Origin: Noviluteimonas gilva
GTDB lineage: Bacteria; Pseudomonadota; Gammaproteobacteria; Xanthomonadales; Xanthomonadaceae
Length of the DNA stretch: 64,000 nucleotides
Direction of reading: 5' to 3'
NCBI RefSeq assembly: GCF_009740395.1
Contig: NZ_WOXT01000001.1
Coordinates: 554,464-618,463 of the forward strand
Under the pieces are notes generated by a model. It was not told the origin of the DNA. It saw nothing but the letters and a program-made list of their open reading frames with translations, and made no database searches. The position numbers and the translations under genes were made by a program. Below are positions 53,259 to 62,269 of this stretch, one piece after another; positions within the stretch are counted from its first letter, which is position 1; each line of letters begins with the position of its first letter.

Positions 53259-53684
53259 ATGGCAACGAACGAAACGGTGCAATTGAAGTTGGCGCCGGGC
53301 ACGAAGAAAGGCAACGGCTGGACCACGGTCGTCGCGCCCAATACACAGCAGACCTACAGCTTCAAATACACCGGTGGGTACAAGGATCGCGGGGGCCTGA
53401 AGACGCACGTCGGCGACGGGTCGGCCACTATCAACGTCAACCTGGATACGGACAATCGTTACAGCGTGAGCGACGTGACGTTCCGCGACGACGACACACC
53501 GCCGCAACTGAGCCGCTCGTTCACGCCAACGACCGCGGCGATCACCGACCTCAACACGATGCAGTTGGATGCCGACTACTGCGTCATGGTCCTCGACAGC
53601 ACGAACGGATCGATGATTCCCTGCGACCCGATGATCGCGAACGATCCGAAGCATCCGGTGCCGCACCGCATCCACCAGCACTGA
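53259..53684 (+). CDS. Small CDPMIxNDP-motif protein 2
   Basis: A 141-residue protein, paralog of the preceding and following products. The segments NTQQTYSFKYTGGYKDRGGL, NRYSVSDVTF, DYCVMVLDSTNGSMIPCDP and MIANDPK are nearly shared with the third protein. Predicted beta-sandwich with a His-rich tail (PHRIHQH). No signal peptide. CGACGGAGCATCGAC before the ATG closely matches the leader of the third gene, indicating recent tandem duplication that included the ribosome-binding site. Function unknown; resemblance to the small 'DP-EP' proteins named in databases is from memory only. Confidence 0.78.
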   Translation: MATNETVQLKLAPGTKKGNGWTTVVAPNTQQTYSFKYTGGYKDRGGLKTHVGDGSATINVNLDTDNRYSVSDVTFRDDDTPPQLSRSFTPTTAAITDLNTMQLDADYCVMVLDSTNGSMIPCDPMIANDPKHPVPHRIHQH

Positions 53685-53734
53685 GTACGCCTTTTCAGGG
53701 GTCCACGCCTCACTCCAAACGACGGAGCCTCGAG

Positions 53735-54157
53735 ATGTCCAACGAAAACGTGAACCTCAAAGTGCAGCCTGGCAGCAACAACGGCAATGGCTGGGTCAAC
53801 GTCACCGCGCCGAACACCCAACAGCAGTACAGCTTCAAGTACACGGGGGGCGACCAGGACAACGGCGGCCTGAAGACGAAGATCGGCGATGGCACCGCGA
53901 CGATCAACGTCAGCCTCAACGGCAACAATCGATACAGCGTCACGGGCGTGAACTTCGCCTCCGACACCACGCCGCCGCAGCTGAGCAGCACGCATTCGAC
54001 GGACACCGCGGTCGTCACCGACCTCAACACCGCGCAGCTGAACTCCGACTATTGCGTCATGGTGCTCGACAGCACCAACGGTTCGCTGATTCCCTGCGAC
54101 CCGATGATCCACAACGATCCCAAGAACCCGGTGATGCCGCGCATCAACCACAACTGA
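53735..54157 (+). CDS. Small CDPMIxNDP-motif protein 3
   Basis: A 140-residue protein closely similar to the preceding one (NTQQQYSFKYTGG, NRYSVTGVNF, DYCVMVLDSTNGSLIPCDP, MIHNDPK). It is unusually rich in Asn, Thr and Ser, ending PRINHN. Two Cys are conserved with its neighbour. GC content is visibly lower than in surrounding genes. The ATG follows GACGGAGCC at good spacing. It is the last gene of the cassette and converges on the thioredoxin-reductase-like gene with a 3-base gap. Confidence 0.78.
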   Translation: MSNENVNLKVQPGSNNGNGWVNVTAPNTQQQYSFKYTGGDQDNGGLKTKIGDGTATINVSLNGNNRYSVTGVNFASDTTPPQLSSTHSTDTAVVTDLNTAQLNSDYCVMVLDSTNGSLIPCDPMIHNDPKNPVMPRINHN

Positions 54158-54160
54158 CGA

Positions 54161-55168
54161 TCAGGGCGACGGCAGGTCTGCTGCCGTCGCCGGCTGTGCT
54201 TCCGGATCCTCGCGGAAATTGCGCGGCAAGCGGTTGTGGATCGCCGTGGCCGCGATCGCGGCGTGGCCGACCGCAACGCTGATCTGGTTCAAGCCCGTGA
54301 CGATGTCGCCGATGGCGTACAGACCGTCGATGTTGGTCTGCTGTTTCTCGTCGGCGAGGAGTTCTTGGTTCTCGTCGACTGCCGCGCCGAGCATCATCGC
54401 CACGTCCGATTGCGCATTGCAGCCGAGCACCGGATAGACGGTGTCGAAACGATGCACGCTGTCGTCTTCGAGCTTGAAGACGCAGCAGCGGCCATCGTGT
54501 TCGAGCGACGTGGCGACGGGCAGCACCGAAACACGCGCCTGTTTCGCAAGCGCCGCGTTCGCTTCGGTCGGTTCGCCGGGCTCCGAACGCACCGCGACCA
54601 CGTTGCGCGAAAACGTGCGCAGGAACACGGCGTGCGAGATCGCGACGTCCACCGGTGCATAGACGGCGATGCGGTCGTCGCTGGCTTCGTACGCATCGCA
54701 CACCGCGCACATGCGGATGACGTTGCGCGCGATCGCGTCTTCCAAGCCGGGCATCGACGGCATCGCATCGACGATGCCGGTCGCGATCAGCACGAACGTG
54801 GCGCGCCACCGCATGCCGTCCTGCGCGGTCGCGACGAAGACATCGCCGTCGCGTTCCAGCCTCGCGACGCAGCCGTCGACGATCTCCGCGCCGTAACCGG
54901 TCGCCTGTGCGCGCAGCTTGTCGAGCAGCTCCGTTCCCGACACGCCGAACGGAAAGCCCGGGCAGTTGTGGCTCTTCGGAATCCAGCGTGCGCGACTCTT
55001 GCCCGCATCGACCACCACCGCGCGCCGATGGAAGCGCGCGAGGTAGGTCGCTGCCGTCAGGCCGGCGGGGCCGGCACCGACGATCAGGCAATCGAGCGGC
55101 GGCTCAGCGGTGGGCGCTGCCGACGGAGATGAACTGGAGGAATTCGCCGCGGGTGCGTGCGTCTTCAC
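54161..55168 (-). CDS. Thioredoxin-reductase-like flavoprotein with atypical NADPH region
   Basis: A 335-residue protein. FAD site [20 protein letters not shown] at about 27-46, redox-active pair CAVC (154-157) in [10 protein letters not shown], and the C-terminal FAD segment [15 protein letters not shown]. At the NADPH-binding position it has [12 protein letters not shown] instead of a GxGxxA loop, and no HRR motif follows. The GTG at 55168 overlaps folE by 65 bases; no other start codon lies between it and the FAD motif. The first 24 residues are Ser/Ala/Pro-rich. It may use another reductant than NADPH. Confidence 0.85.
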   Translation of the reverse strand: MKTHAPAANSSSSSPSAAPTAEPPLDCLIVGAGPAGLTAATYLARFHRRAVVVDAGKSRARWIPKSHNCPGFPFGVSGTELLDKLRAQATGYGAEIVDGCVARLERDGDVFVATAQDGMRWRATFVLIATGIVDAMPSMPGLEDAIARNVIRMCAVCDAYEASDDRIAVYAPVDVAISHAVFLRTFSRNVVAVRSEPGEPTEANAALAKQARVSVLPVATSLEHDGRCCVFKLEDDSVHRFDTVYPVLGCNAQSDVAMMLGAAVDENQELLADEKQQTNIDGLYAIGDIVTGLNQISVAVGHAAIAATAIHNRLPRNFREDPEAQPATAADLPSP

Positions 55169-55700
55169 GGAAGGTCCCGAGCATGGTCGATGTCACCATG
55201 CTGACACCGCGCTTGTGGACGCCGCGCGTGGTCATGCATTCATGCGCGGCCTCGACCACCACGCCCACGCCCAGCGGATGCAATGCGCGCTGGATGCAGC
55301 CGGCGATCTGCGCCGTCATCTTTTCCTGCACCTGGAAGCGACGCGCATAGGCTTCGACCACGCGCGCGAGCTTGCTGATGCCGACCACCTTGCCGGCGGG
55401 CAGGTAGCCCACGTGCGCGCGCCCGATGATCGGCGCCATGTGGTGTTCGCAATGGCTTTCGAACTGGATGTCGCGCAGCACGATGAGTTCGTCGTAACCC
55501 TCGACTTCCTCGAAGGTGCGGGCGAGATATTGCTCGGGATCCAGCGCATAACCGCTGAACCAATCCTCGTAGGCCTTGACCACGCGCTTGGGCGTATCGA
55601 TCAGACCTTCGCGTTTGGGGTCCTCACCGGACCACTGCAGCAGCGTGCGCACGGCCTCTTCGGCCTGGGCGCGGGAAACATCGTTGCGGGTGTCGCTCAT
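55104..55700 (-). CDS. folE: GTP cyclohydrolase I
   Basis: A 198-residue enzyme that converts GTP to 7,8-dihydroneopterin triphosphate, the first step of folate and pterin synthesis. Zn/active-site residues are in [21 protein letters not shown]-like sequence at about 83-103 (Cys, His, His) and ECMTTRGV at about 154. The ATG is the first start and gives normal type I length. Its end overlaps the thioredoxin-reductase-like gene by 65 bases. Confidence 0.95.
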   Translation of the reverse strand: MSDTRNDVSRAQAEEAVRTLLQWSGEDPKREGLIDTPKRVVKAYEDWFSGYALDPEQYLARTFEEVEGYDELIVLRDIQFESHCEHHMAPIIGRAHVGYLPAGKVVGISKLARVVEAYARRFQVQEKMTAQIAGCIQRALHPLGVGVVVEAAHECMTTRGVHKRGVSMVTSTMLGTFREDARTRGEFLQFISVGSAHR

Positions 55701-55748
55701 CGGGGGCGGCCCTGCGTGCCTGCGGGGGACGCCATGGTACCGGCTGTC

Positions 55749-56219
55749 TCAGCGCGGCGGCGGCATGTGCTCGGACTTGCCGAGGGCTTCGTCGAGCGAA
55801 CGCCATGCATGCTCGACCGCGGGCCGGGCTTCGAGCCAGGCCATGCGCGATCCGAAGTGCGCGTTGGATTCCCAGGCGCCCTGCAGGATCGATTCGGCGC
55901 CCTGGAAGGTCTGTTCGCCGTATTGCTCGTAGGTTTCCAGGCCGTAGCGGTAGGCCGGCGCGTAGTCGTGCCACGTGTAGCCGGCGCGGTAGTAGGGCAT
56001 CGACTGGTAGATCTGTTCGAAGTGGCCGAGGTTCTCACGACGGTCGCGCGCCTCGGCGATGCGGTCGCCCGCGGTCGCGCCCAGGGCCACGCCGACGATG
56101 CCGCCGACCGCCATGCCGGGCGGTCCCGCGACCGCGGCGCCCAACGCCGCGCCGGCCGCACCGCCCGCGAGGGCTGCGCCCGAGGTTCCGACGACGTGGT
56201 CCTTCTTCAAGATACTCAT
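55749..56219 (-). CDS. Glycine-zipper protein (paralog of the next gene)
   Basis: A 156-residue protein. Residues of about 15-55 form an Ala/Gly-rich glycine-zipper segment (GGAAGAALGAAVAG) likely to insert in a membrane. The C-terminal half has paired aromatics: YYRAGYTWHDYAPAYRYGLETY, then WESNAHFGSRMAWLEARPAV. The ATG at 56219 is preceded by GGGAG. Homologous along its length to the neighbouring 153-aa protein (SILKKDHVVG versus SDIKKDHSIG). Function unknown. Confidence 0.78.
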   Translation of the reverse strand: MSILKKDHVVGTSGAALAGGAAGAALGAAVAGPPGMAVGGIVGVALGATAGDRIAEARDRRENLGHFEQIYQSMPYYRAGYTWHDYAPAYRYGLETYEQYGEQTFQGAESILQGAWESNAHFGSRMAWLEARPAVEHAWRSLDEALGKSEHMPPPR

Positions 56220-56306
56220 GGGCGCGGGCTCCCGGTCTCGAATTTCGAAGCTAGGGCGCGGCGCGTTTAATACTGGTGAAGTCAGGCTGGTGAAGTCGTG
56301 GAAAAA

Positions 56307-56333
56307 GCAAAGGCCGCGCGAGGCGGCCTTTGC
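56307..56333 (-). terminator. Terminator after the first glycine-zipper gene
   Basis: On the minus strand an 11-bp stem (56307-56317 with 56323-56333) with a 5-base loop is followed by a run of five T. It lies 60 bases past the stop of the upstream paralog (56393), separating the two zipper genes. Confidence 0.8.
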
Positions 56334-56392
56334 GTCCGGGTTGCCCCGGCTCGTCTTGCGGCGCGTTCGCACCGCGAGTCCTTGCGATGCGA

Positions 56393-56854
56393 TCAGCGAC
56401 CGTCGCGGTCGGCGTCGCCCGGCATGGCGCGTTCGACGTAATGCCAACCGTCGCGCACCGCACCCTTGGCTTCCGTCCAGGCCAGGCGCGAGCTTGCCTT
56501 GCCCGATTCCCAGCCACGCTCGAGGTCGGATTCGACGTCGTCGAACTTCTGACCGCGATACTGGCCGTAGGTGTCGTAGCCGTACTTGTACGCCGGCTCG
56601 TAGTCCGACCAGTCGCGGCTGTTGTTGTAGTAAGCCGTGTCGCGGTAGGAGGTCTTCCAATGATCGTTGTATTCGGTCGGGTTGACGGCTTCGGCGATCG
56701 AACCGCCGGCCTTCGCACCGAGCACGCCACCGGCGATCGCGCCGACCACGGTTCCGACCGGGCCAGCCGCCGAACCAACCGCCGCACCAGTGACCGCACC
56801 CGTCACCGCACCCGTGCCTTCACCAATGCTGTGGTCCTTCTTGATATCGCTCAT
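56393..56854 (-). CDS. Glycine-zipper protein
   Basis: A 153-residue paralog of the downstream gene. Glycine zipper at about 12-55 (GAVTGAVTGAAVGSAAGPVG), then a hydrophilic aromatic domain with DWSDYEPAYKYGYDTYGQY and WESGKASSRLAWTEAKGAV. AGGAG lies about 9 bases before the ATG. No cleavable signal is seen; association with a membrane through the zipper is an inference. It has its own terminator, so it is not co-transcribed with its paralog by simple readthrough. Confidence 0.78.
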   Translation of the reverse strand: MSDIKKDHSIGEGTGAVTGAVTGAAVGSAAGPVGTVVGAIAGGVLGAKAGGSIAEAVNPTEYNDHWKTSYRDTAYYNNSRDWSDYEPAYKYGYDTYGQYRGQKFDDVESDLERGWESGKASSRLAWTEAKGAVRDGWHYVERAMPGDADRDGR

Positions 56855-57014
56855 TCTGTCTTGCTCCTGTGTGGGGGACGTCGCGCCGTTCGACGCGAGG
56901 TGCGCAACTTAGGAACTGGCTGGTGTTGTAACAGTGAAGGCACGGCTTGTTTTGTTGAACGCACGGCAACGCGTGCGCACAGGCGTGTTCAGAAATTCGC
57001 GCGCAACGAAATCG

Positions 57015-58769
57015 TCACGCGTCGCGCAATCGTCGCGACAATCCGGAAACGCGTTGTGCACGCACGGAGAGCGCCTCGCGCAACACCGATTCGGATGCGC
57101 ACAGGTGCAACGCATCGCGTGCGCGCGTGATCGCGGTGTAAACGAGTTCGCGCGAGAGCGTGCGCGCGAACTGCCGCGGCAACTGCAGCCACACCGTTTC
57201 GAACTCCGAGCCTTGCGCCTTGTGCACCGTCATCGCGAACGCGCCGGCGTGTGCCGGCAACGCAGCGGGATGGAACGGACGCAGGCCTGCTGCGGTGCGG
57301 AACCACACGACGCTGCCGTCCTCACCTCGCAAACACAGGCCGAGGTCGCCGTTGAACAGCCCGTGCCGGTAGCTGTTTTCCATGATCGCCACGAGCCGTC
57401 CGTGGAAGTACGGGTCACGCTGCGCACCGGCGAGCGCTTCCTCGATGCGCGCATTCAGTGCGATCGCACCCTGTGCGCCGTGGCGCAAGGCAGTGAGCAG
57501 GCGCGCGCGCTGGGCGAGGGCGAGCGCGTCTTCGATGGCGGCGGGCGCATCGGCATCGACGGTGCCGAGCGCGCGCCAGGGCGCGAGCAGTTCGTCGCGC
57601 AACTGCGACGCGAGCGGATCGACGGCATCTTCGTGGAAGTGCACGTTGCGCAAGGTGCCGCCGCGCAACAACGCGAGCGCGGTGTCCGCATCGCCTTCGC
57701 GCACGGCCGTGGCGAGCGGCGCGAGGTCGAAGACATCGGCTTGACGGTAGGTGCGTTGCAGCGCGACGCGCAGGCCTTTGAAACGCTGCGGCGTTGCGAG
57801 TGGCGCGGCGAGTGTTTCGAGCGCGGTGTCGGATGCGGGCTCGACGGTCACCGCGGCATCTGCGATTGCGGCGAGCACGTCGCCGGCTTCGACGGACGGC
57901 AACTGATCGCGATCGCCGAGCAACACGAGGCGCGCGCCGGCAGCCACGGCTTCGACGAGTTTGCACATCAGCGGCAGGTCGACCATCGATGCTTCGTCGA
58001 CGACGATCAGGTCGTGCGGCAACGGAAGATCGATGCCGTGACGGAAGCGCGGGCGATCGGGAATTGCACCGAGCAGGCGATGCAAGGTCGACGCATCGGT
58101 GGGCAGGGCATCGCACAGGGCGGCATCGAGGCCAGCGCTGCGCAAATGGTCGACAGCGATGCGAAGGCTTTGCGCCATGCGATCCGCGGCGCGACCCGTG
58201 GGCGCGGCGAGCGCGATGCGCAAGGTGCGTCCCTCGGCGTGCGCCTGCGCGACGGCGAACAACAGCAGGCGCGTGATGGTCGTCGTCTTGCCGGTGCCCG
58301 GGCCGCCGGTGACGAGCAGCAAGGGATGGCGCAATGCGAGTGCGGCCGCGCGCGCCTGGTGTGCGTCGCGTGCATCGGAGGGAAACAGGCGTTCGAAGAG
58401 CGGTGCGAGCGGCGTGATGTCGTCGACGTCGATCGTCGCCGCGGCGATGCGACGCAAGCCGTCGGCGAGCCGGCGTTCGTATTCGCGATAACGGCGCAGG
58501 TAGAGCAGGTCGCCTTCGAGCACGAGCGGCATCGCGGGATCGGCCACCGCGTCGGCATCGGGTCGCGCGACCCAGCGCGATGTCGCGAGCATGTTGCGCA
58601 GCGCGTCATCGCCTTCGAGATCCAACGCCGCGTGCCCTTGCGCGATCGCGAACGACGCGCGCGCGGCGGCATCGATCACGCGCGGATCGGCATCGGGCTC
58701 GCGACGCGCGAGCGTTTGCGCGAACGCGAGGTCGAAGACACGCGGCAGGTCGTCGCGTTGCGCGCTCAT
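57015..58769 (-). CDS. recD: Exodeoxyribonuclease V subunit alpha (RecD)
   Basis: A 584-residue 5'-3' helicase of RecBCD. Walker A is VTGGPGTGKTTTITRL at about residue 180, then APTGRAADRM, the DEAD-like Walker B VVDEASMVDLPLM, GDRDQLPSVEAGDV, and the C-terminal motifs MTVHKAQGSEF and YTAITRARDAL. The ATG at 58769 overlaps the recB stop (ATGA) and follows GGAGG. Length is close to E. coli RecD. It is the last gene of the recC-recB-recD order. Confidence 0.94.
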   Translation of the reverse strand: MSAQRDDLPRVFDLAFAQTLARREPDADPRVIDAAARASFAIAQGHAALDLEGDDALRNMLATSRWVARPDADAVADPAMPLVLEGDLLYLRRYREYERRLADGLRRIAAATIDVDDITPLAPLFERLFPSDARDAHQARAAALALRHPLLLVTGGPGTGKTTTITRLLLFAVAQAHAEGRTLRIALAAPTGRAADRMAQSLRIAVDHLRSAGLDAALCDALPTDASTLHRLLGAIPDRPRFRHGIDLPLPHDLIVVDEASMVDLPLMCKLVEAVAAGARLVLLGDRDQLPSVEAGDVLAAIADAAVTVEPASDTALETLAAPLATPQRFKGLRVALQRTYRQADVFDLAPLATAVREGDADTALALLRGGTLRNVHFHEDAVDPLASQLRDELLAPWRALGTVDADAPAAIEDALALAQRARLLTALRHGAQGAIALNARIEEALAGAQRDPYFHGRLVAIMENSYRHGLFNGDLGLCLRGEDGSVVWFRTAAGLRPFHPAALPAHAGAFAMTVHKAQGSEFETVWLQLPRQFARTLSRELVYTAITRARDALHLCASESVLREALSVRAQRVSGLSRRLRDA

Positions 58770-61700
58770 GCGGTGCCTCCGAGCAGGTCGTCGACGGCGT
58801 GGATCAATGCGGGCGGCAAGTCGGGGACGGCGACGCCGCGTTGCGGATCGCTGGCGTCGAGACCGCGGCAGAAGAGATAGCGCACGCCGCCGAAGGCTGC
58901 AGTCGCCGCTTCGCGACTGCCCAGGCGCATGCACAACCAACGATGCACCGCGACCGAATACAGCAACGCCTGCAGATCGTATTCGCTTGCCGCCATCGCC
59001 TGCGCCACGGTCGCGGCATCCCAGGCGGGCAGGCGATTGGATTTGTAGTCGATGACGTACACGCGGCCGTCGACGCGATAGGTCAGGTCGATCTTGCCGG
59101 TCATCAGGCCGCTGAGTTTCGGCCATGCGCCGAAATCGCGACGACCCGCTGCGATGCCATGTCGCTGCAACAACGCCAGTAGCGCGGGCACTTCGGCATC
59201 GGCGAGCGTGAAGTGGAATTCCAGTTCTGCGATGCGTGATGCAACCGGCACGTCGCACAGGCGCACGCCTTCGGGCAGCGGCGCGATGAGGGTGTGCGCG
59301 ACCAGCGGCGCGAGCTCGCGCACGCCGGCGTCGAAGTCGCTTTCCGGATAATCCTGCGAACGCAGGGCGTCGCGCAGGATCGTCAGTTGATCGGCGGGCA
59401 CGTCGTCGGGATCGCGCCACGCGGCGAAATCGACGTTCTCCAAAGCGTGATGCAACGCGTTGCCGAAGCGCGTGCCGGAGAATCGCAGCAACGCCGGATC
59501 GATCGTTTCGAAAACGGCGAGCGGTCGTTCGTCGTCGGCCGGCGCTTCCTCGGCAAGCGCCTGCGCGCCGTGCGCGTGCTGGCGATGCAATTGCGAGAAG
59601 CTGTGGATCCACCAGTCGCGGCGCAGGCGGCGATGCGGCGTGCGGGGCGCGGGAATCGCGTCCGGCACGGCGGGCGGCAAGCGCGTGTCGTCGTTCGCGT
59701 TCTCGGGCGCGCGCAGTTGGATGTTGCCGCCGATGAGGTCCGCGCGCGGCAGCATGCCGCCGAACAAGCGATGCAAGGACGACTGCGCGTTGGATGCGAG
59801 CGGCCCGGTCGCGAGCCACATCGCATCGCGGGCGCGCGTCAGGCCGACGTACAGCAGGCGCATGTCTTCGGCGGCGTCTTCGCGCTTCGACGCCTGGGTC
59901 GCTTCGTCCCACGACGGCGCGCCCGCATGGCGCTCGCGCGTCTTCCATTGGCGCACGCGCTGGCCGTTCGCATCGTGGTATTGCACGACGCGCGTCTTGC
60001 CGCCATTCGTGCGGCCGATGCCGGCGAAGGGCAGGAAGACCAGCGGGAATTCCAGGCCCTTGCTCTTGTGCAGCGTGAGGATCTGCACGCGGCTCGCATC
60101 GGATTCCAGGTTCGGCCACTGCGTTTCGTCTTCGTGGTCGGCGTGCGCGATGGCGGCGCGCAACCAATCGACCTGGCCTTGCGGCCCGAGACGATGTGCG
60201 CGCGCTTCCTGCAATTGTTCCCCGAGTTGCAACAGGTGCGTGATGCGCCGCTCGCCATCGGCGAAGGCGAGCATGCGCGCTGCCTCTCGCGCAACGACAT
60301 CGGCGAGCATCGGCTGCGGACCGTGCGATTCCCAACGCAGGCGCCAGTCGGCGAGATCCTGCTGCCAGCGGCGTCGTGCATCGCCATCGGCTTCCAGCGC
60401 CTGCAGCATCGCCGCGCCGTAACCGAACAACGGAGTTGCGAGCACGGCGCGCAGGCGACGTTCATCGCCGGGCGTCGACAACGCGAGCAACAATGCGAGC
60501 AGCTGCTGCGCTTCTTCGGTTTCGTAAAGGCTGCCGCGGCCGGCGCTGACGGCGGGGACGCCCAGATGCGTGAGCGCGTCGCGGATCGCGATGCCTTCGC
60601 GATGGCTGCGCACGAGGACGGCGCAATCGCGGGGTTCGATCGGACGTTGCGCGTCACCATCGCGACGCGTGGCGCGGCCCGCACGTGCGAGGACGAGCAA
60701 GTCGCGGATGGCGCGCGCACAACTGCTCGCGGCGAGGGCGATGGATTCCGGCGCGGTCCACGTGCCCTTGGCCTTCGCGGGCAATTCCTGCAACGCGATG
60801 GCGGGCGCGGGCGTTCCCTCGATCGACAGATCCGGATCGCACGCACGACCGCCGGGTTGCGTGGCCACGAAGGCGATGCCGTCGCCGAGCAAATCGACAG
60901 GCGCGGCATCGAACACGGCGTTCACCGCTTCGAGCACGCACGGTCGCGAGCGGAAGTTGCGATCGAGCGGCGCAGCGAGCGTCGCGGTCGAACGCGCGTC
61001 CAGGTAGGTCTGCACGTCACCACCGCGGAAGCGGTAGATCGCCTGCTTCGGATCGCCGACGAGCAACAGGCCGCCTTCGCCGAACAGGCGCGAGAAGATC
61101 GCCCACTGGCGCGCGTCGGTGTCCTGGAATTCGTCCACGAGGACGAGCGGGAACTGGGCGCGCAAGGCGTCGATCAACGCGGAGGCGACCGCGGGATCCT
61201 CGAGTGCGGCGAACACGGCGTCGACCAGATCGTCGAAATCGCGCACGTGGGCGTCGCGCTTGATGGCTTGGTCTTCGCGGCGGGCGTCGGCGCGCAACGT
61301 GTGCAGCAGATGCAGGTCGACGCCTTCACTCGCGCAGACGAAGGCCTGGACGGCGTCGCCAATCGCGAGTTGCGGGACAAGCGCCTGTTTGGTCGGCGGG
61401 CAACATTTCACCAGGCCGGTGGGCGTGAGCAGCGCCAGATCGTCGCGCGGTTGCGGCGCGGCATCGGATTGGGCGGCGAACCATTGCCAGATCGCTTCGT
61501 ACTGCAGCGCCTTCGCGCCTTGAATCAGAATGCGTTTGCTCGATGCGACGCGCAGCGTTTCGAGGTCGTCTTCGCCGTGCGTGCGGAGCTGCTCGCGCAA
61601 CGTACGCCATGCGGCATCGCGTCGCGCGATCGCATCGCCCGACGGCGGTGGCGGCAGCAGCGGTTCCAGCGGCAGCAAGTCGCGCAAGGCATTGGCCAAA

Positions 61701-62269
61701 CTGTCGACATCGCCGAACGTGCGATGCAGGAAGTCCGCGCCTTCGACCGTGCGCGCATGCCTGCGCCACAGCACGACCGCCAGCCGATCGCGTTGCGCGG
61801 CGTTGCCCGGTTCGATGTCGGTGCGCAGCAAGGGTTGACCGGCGAGCAGCGCGTGTTCGGAGAGCAGGCGCTGGCAGAAGCCGTGGATGGTGGTGATCGC
61901 CGCGAGGTCGAGGTCGCGCACGGCGCGTTGCAGGCGCAGGCGGAGCGCGGGCAGCGGTTCGTCGCGCAGGGCCTCGCGCAGCAAGCGGCGCAGGAGCGTC
62001 GCCTCTGCATCGTCGTCGTCAACTACCGCGTCGTCGCGCCATTCGATTGCCAGCTGCGCGGCGCGTTGCAGTCGCAGGCGCACGCGTTCGTGCAGTTCCT
62101 GCGTCGCCGCCACCGTGTAGGTCACCGCGAGGATTTGCGGCACCTGCAGGCGTTGCGCAATCACCGCGCGTGCGAACAGCCCGGCGAGCGCATACGTCTT
62201 GCCCGTGCCCGCGCTGGCTTCGACCAGGCTGCGCGCATCGAGCGGCGTGTCGAAGACGGTCGCGCTCAC
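58766..62269 (-). CDS. recB: Exodeoxyribonuclease V subunit beta (RecB)
   Basis: A 1167-residue helicase-nuclease. Walker A is EASAGTGKTYALAG near residue 19, TTIHGFC follows, the UvrD-type Walker B is LVDEFQDTDARQW, then GDPKQAIYRFRGGD, TLHKSKGLEFPLVF and LLYVGLTRARD. The C-terminal RecB nuclease motif is VYVIDYKSNRLPAWD with the catalytic Asp and Lys, so both activities look intact. The GTG at 62269 overlaps the recC stop (GTGA). The frame upstream is open, but it lies inside recC. Confidence 0.95.
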   Translation of the reverse strand: MSATVFDTPLDARSLVEASAGTGKTYALAGLFARAVIAQRLQVPQILAVTYTVAATQELHERVRLRLQRAAQLAIEWRDDAVVDDDDAEATLLRRLLREALRDEPLPALRLRLQRAVRDLDLAAITTIHGFCQRLLSEHALLAGQPLLRTDIEPGNAAQRDRLAVVLWRRHARTVEGADFLHRTFGDVDSLANALRDLLPLEPLLPPPPSGDAIARRDAAWRTLREQLRTHGEDDLETLRVASSKRILIQGAKALQYEAIWQWFAAQSDAAPQPRDDLALLTPTGLVKCCPPTKQALVPQLAIGDAVQAFVCASEGVDLHLLHTLRADARREDQAIKRDAHVRDFDDLVDAVFAALEDPAVASALIDALRAQFPLVLVDEFQDTDARQWAIFSRLFGEGGLLLVGDPKQAIYRFRGGDVQTYLDARSTATLAAPLDRNFRSRPCVLEAVNAVFDAAPVDLLGDGIAFVATQPGGRACDPDLSIEGTPAPAIALQELPAKAKGTWTAPESIALAASSCARAIRDLLVLARAGRATRRDGDAQRPIEPRDCAVLVRSHREGIAIRDALTHLGVPAVSAGRGSLYETEEAQQLLALLLALSTPGDERRLRAVLATPLFGYGAAMLQALEADGDARRRWQQDLADWRLRWESHGPQPMLADVVAREAARMLAFADGERRITHLLQLGEQLQEARAHRLGPQGQVDWLRAAIAHADHEDETQWPNLESDASRVQILTLHKSKGLEFPLVFLPFAGIGRTNGGKTRVVQYHDANGQRVRQWKTRERHAGAPSWDEATQASKREDAAEDMRLLYVGLTRARDAMWLATGPLASNAQSSLHRLFGGMLPRADLIGGNIQLRAPENANDDTRLPPAVPDAIPAPRTPHRRLRRDWWIHSFSQLHRQHAHGAQALAEEAPADDERPLAVFETIDPALLRFSGTRFGNALHHALENVDFAAWRDPDDVPADQLTILRDALRSQDYPESDFDAGVRELAPLVAHTLIAPLPEGVRLCDVPVASRIAELEFHFTLADAEVPALLALLQRHGIAAGRRDFGAWPKLSGLMTGKIDLTYRVDGRVYVIDYKSNRLPAWDAATVAQAMAASEYDLQALLYSVAVHRWLCMRLGSREAATAAFGGVRYLFCRGLDASDPQRGVAVPDLPPALIHAVDDLLGGTA

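Noticed and set aside
54165-54191. Perfect 11-bp hairpin between the third small gene and the thioredoxin-reductase-like gene
   Set aside because: It lies inside the 3' end of the flavoprotein coding region and has no T-run on either side, so I did not call it a terminator. It may still influence mRNA ends.
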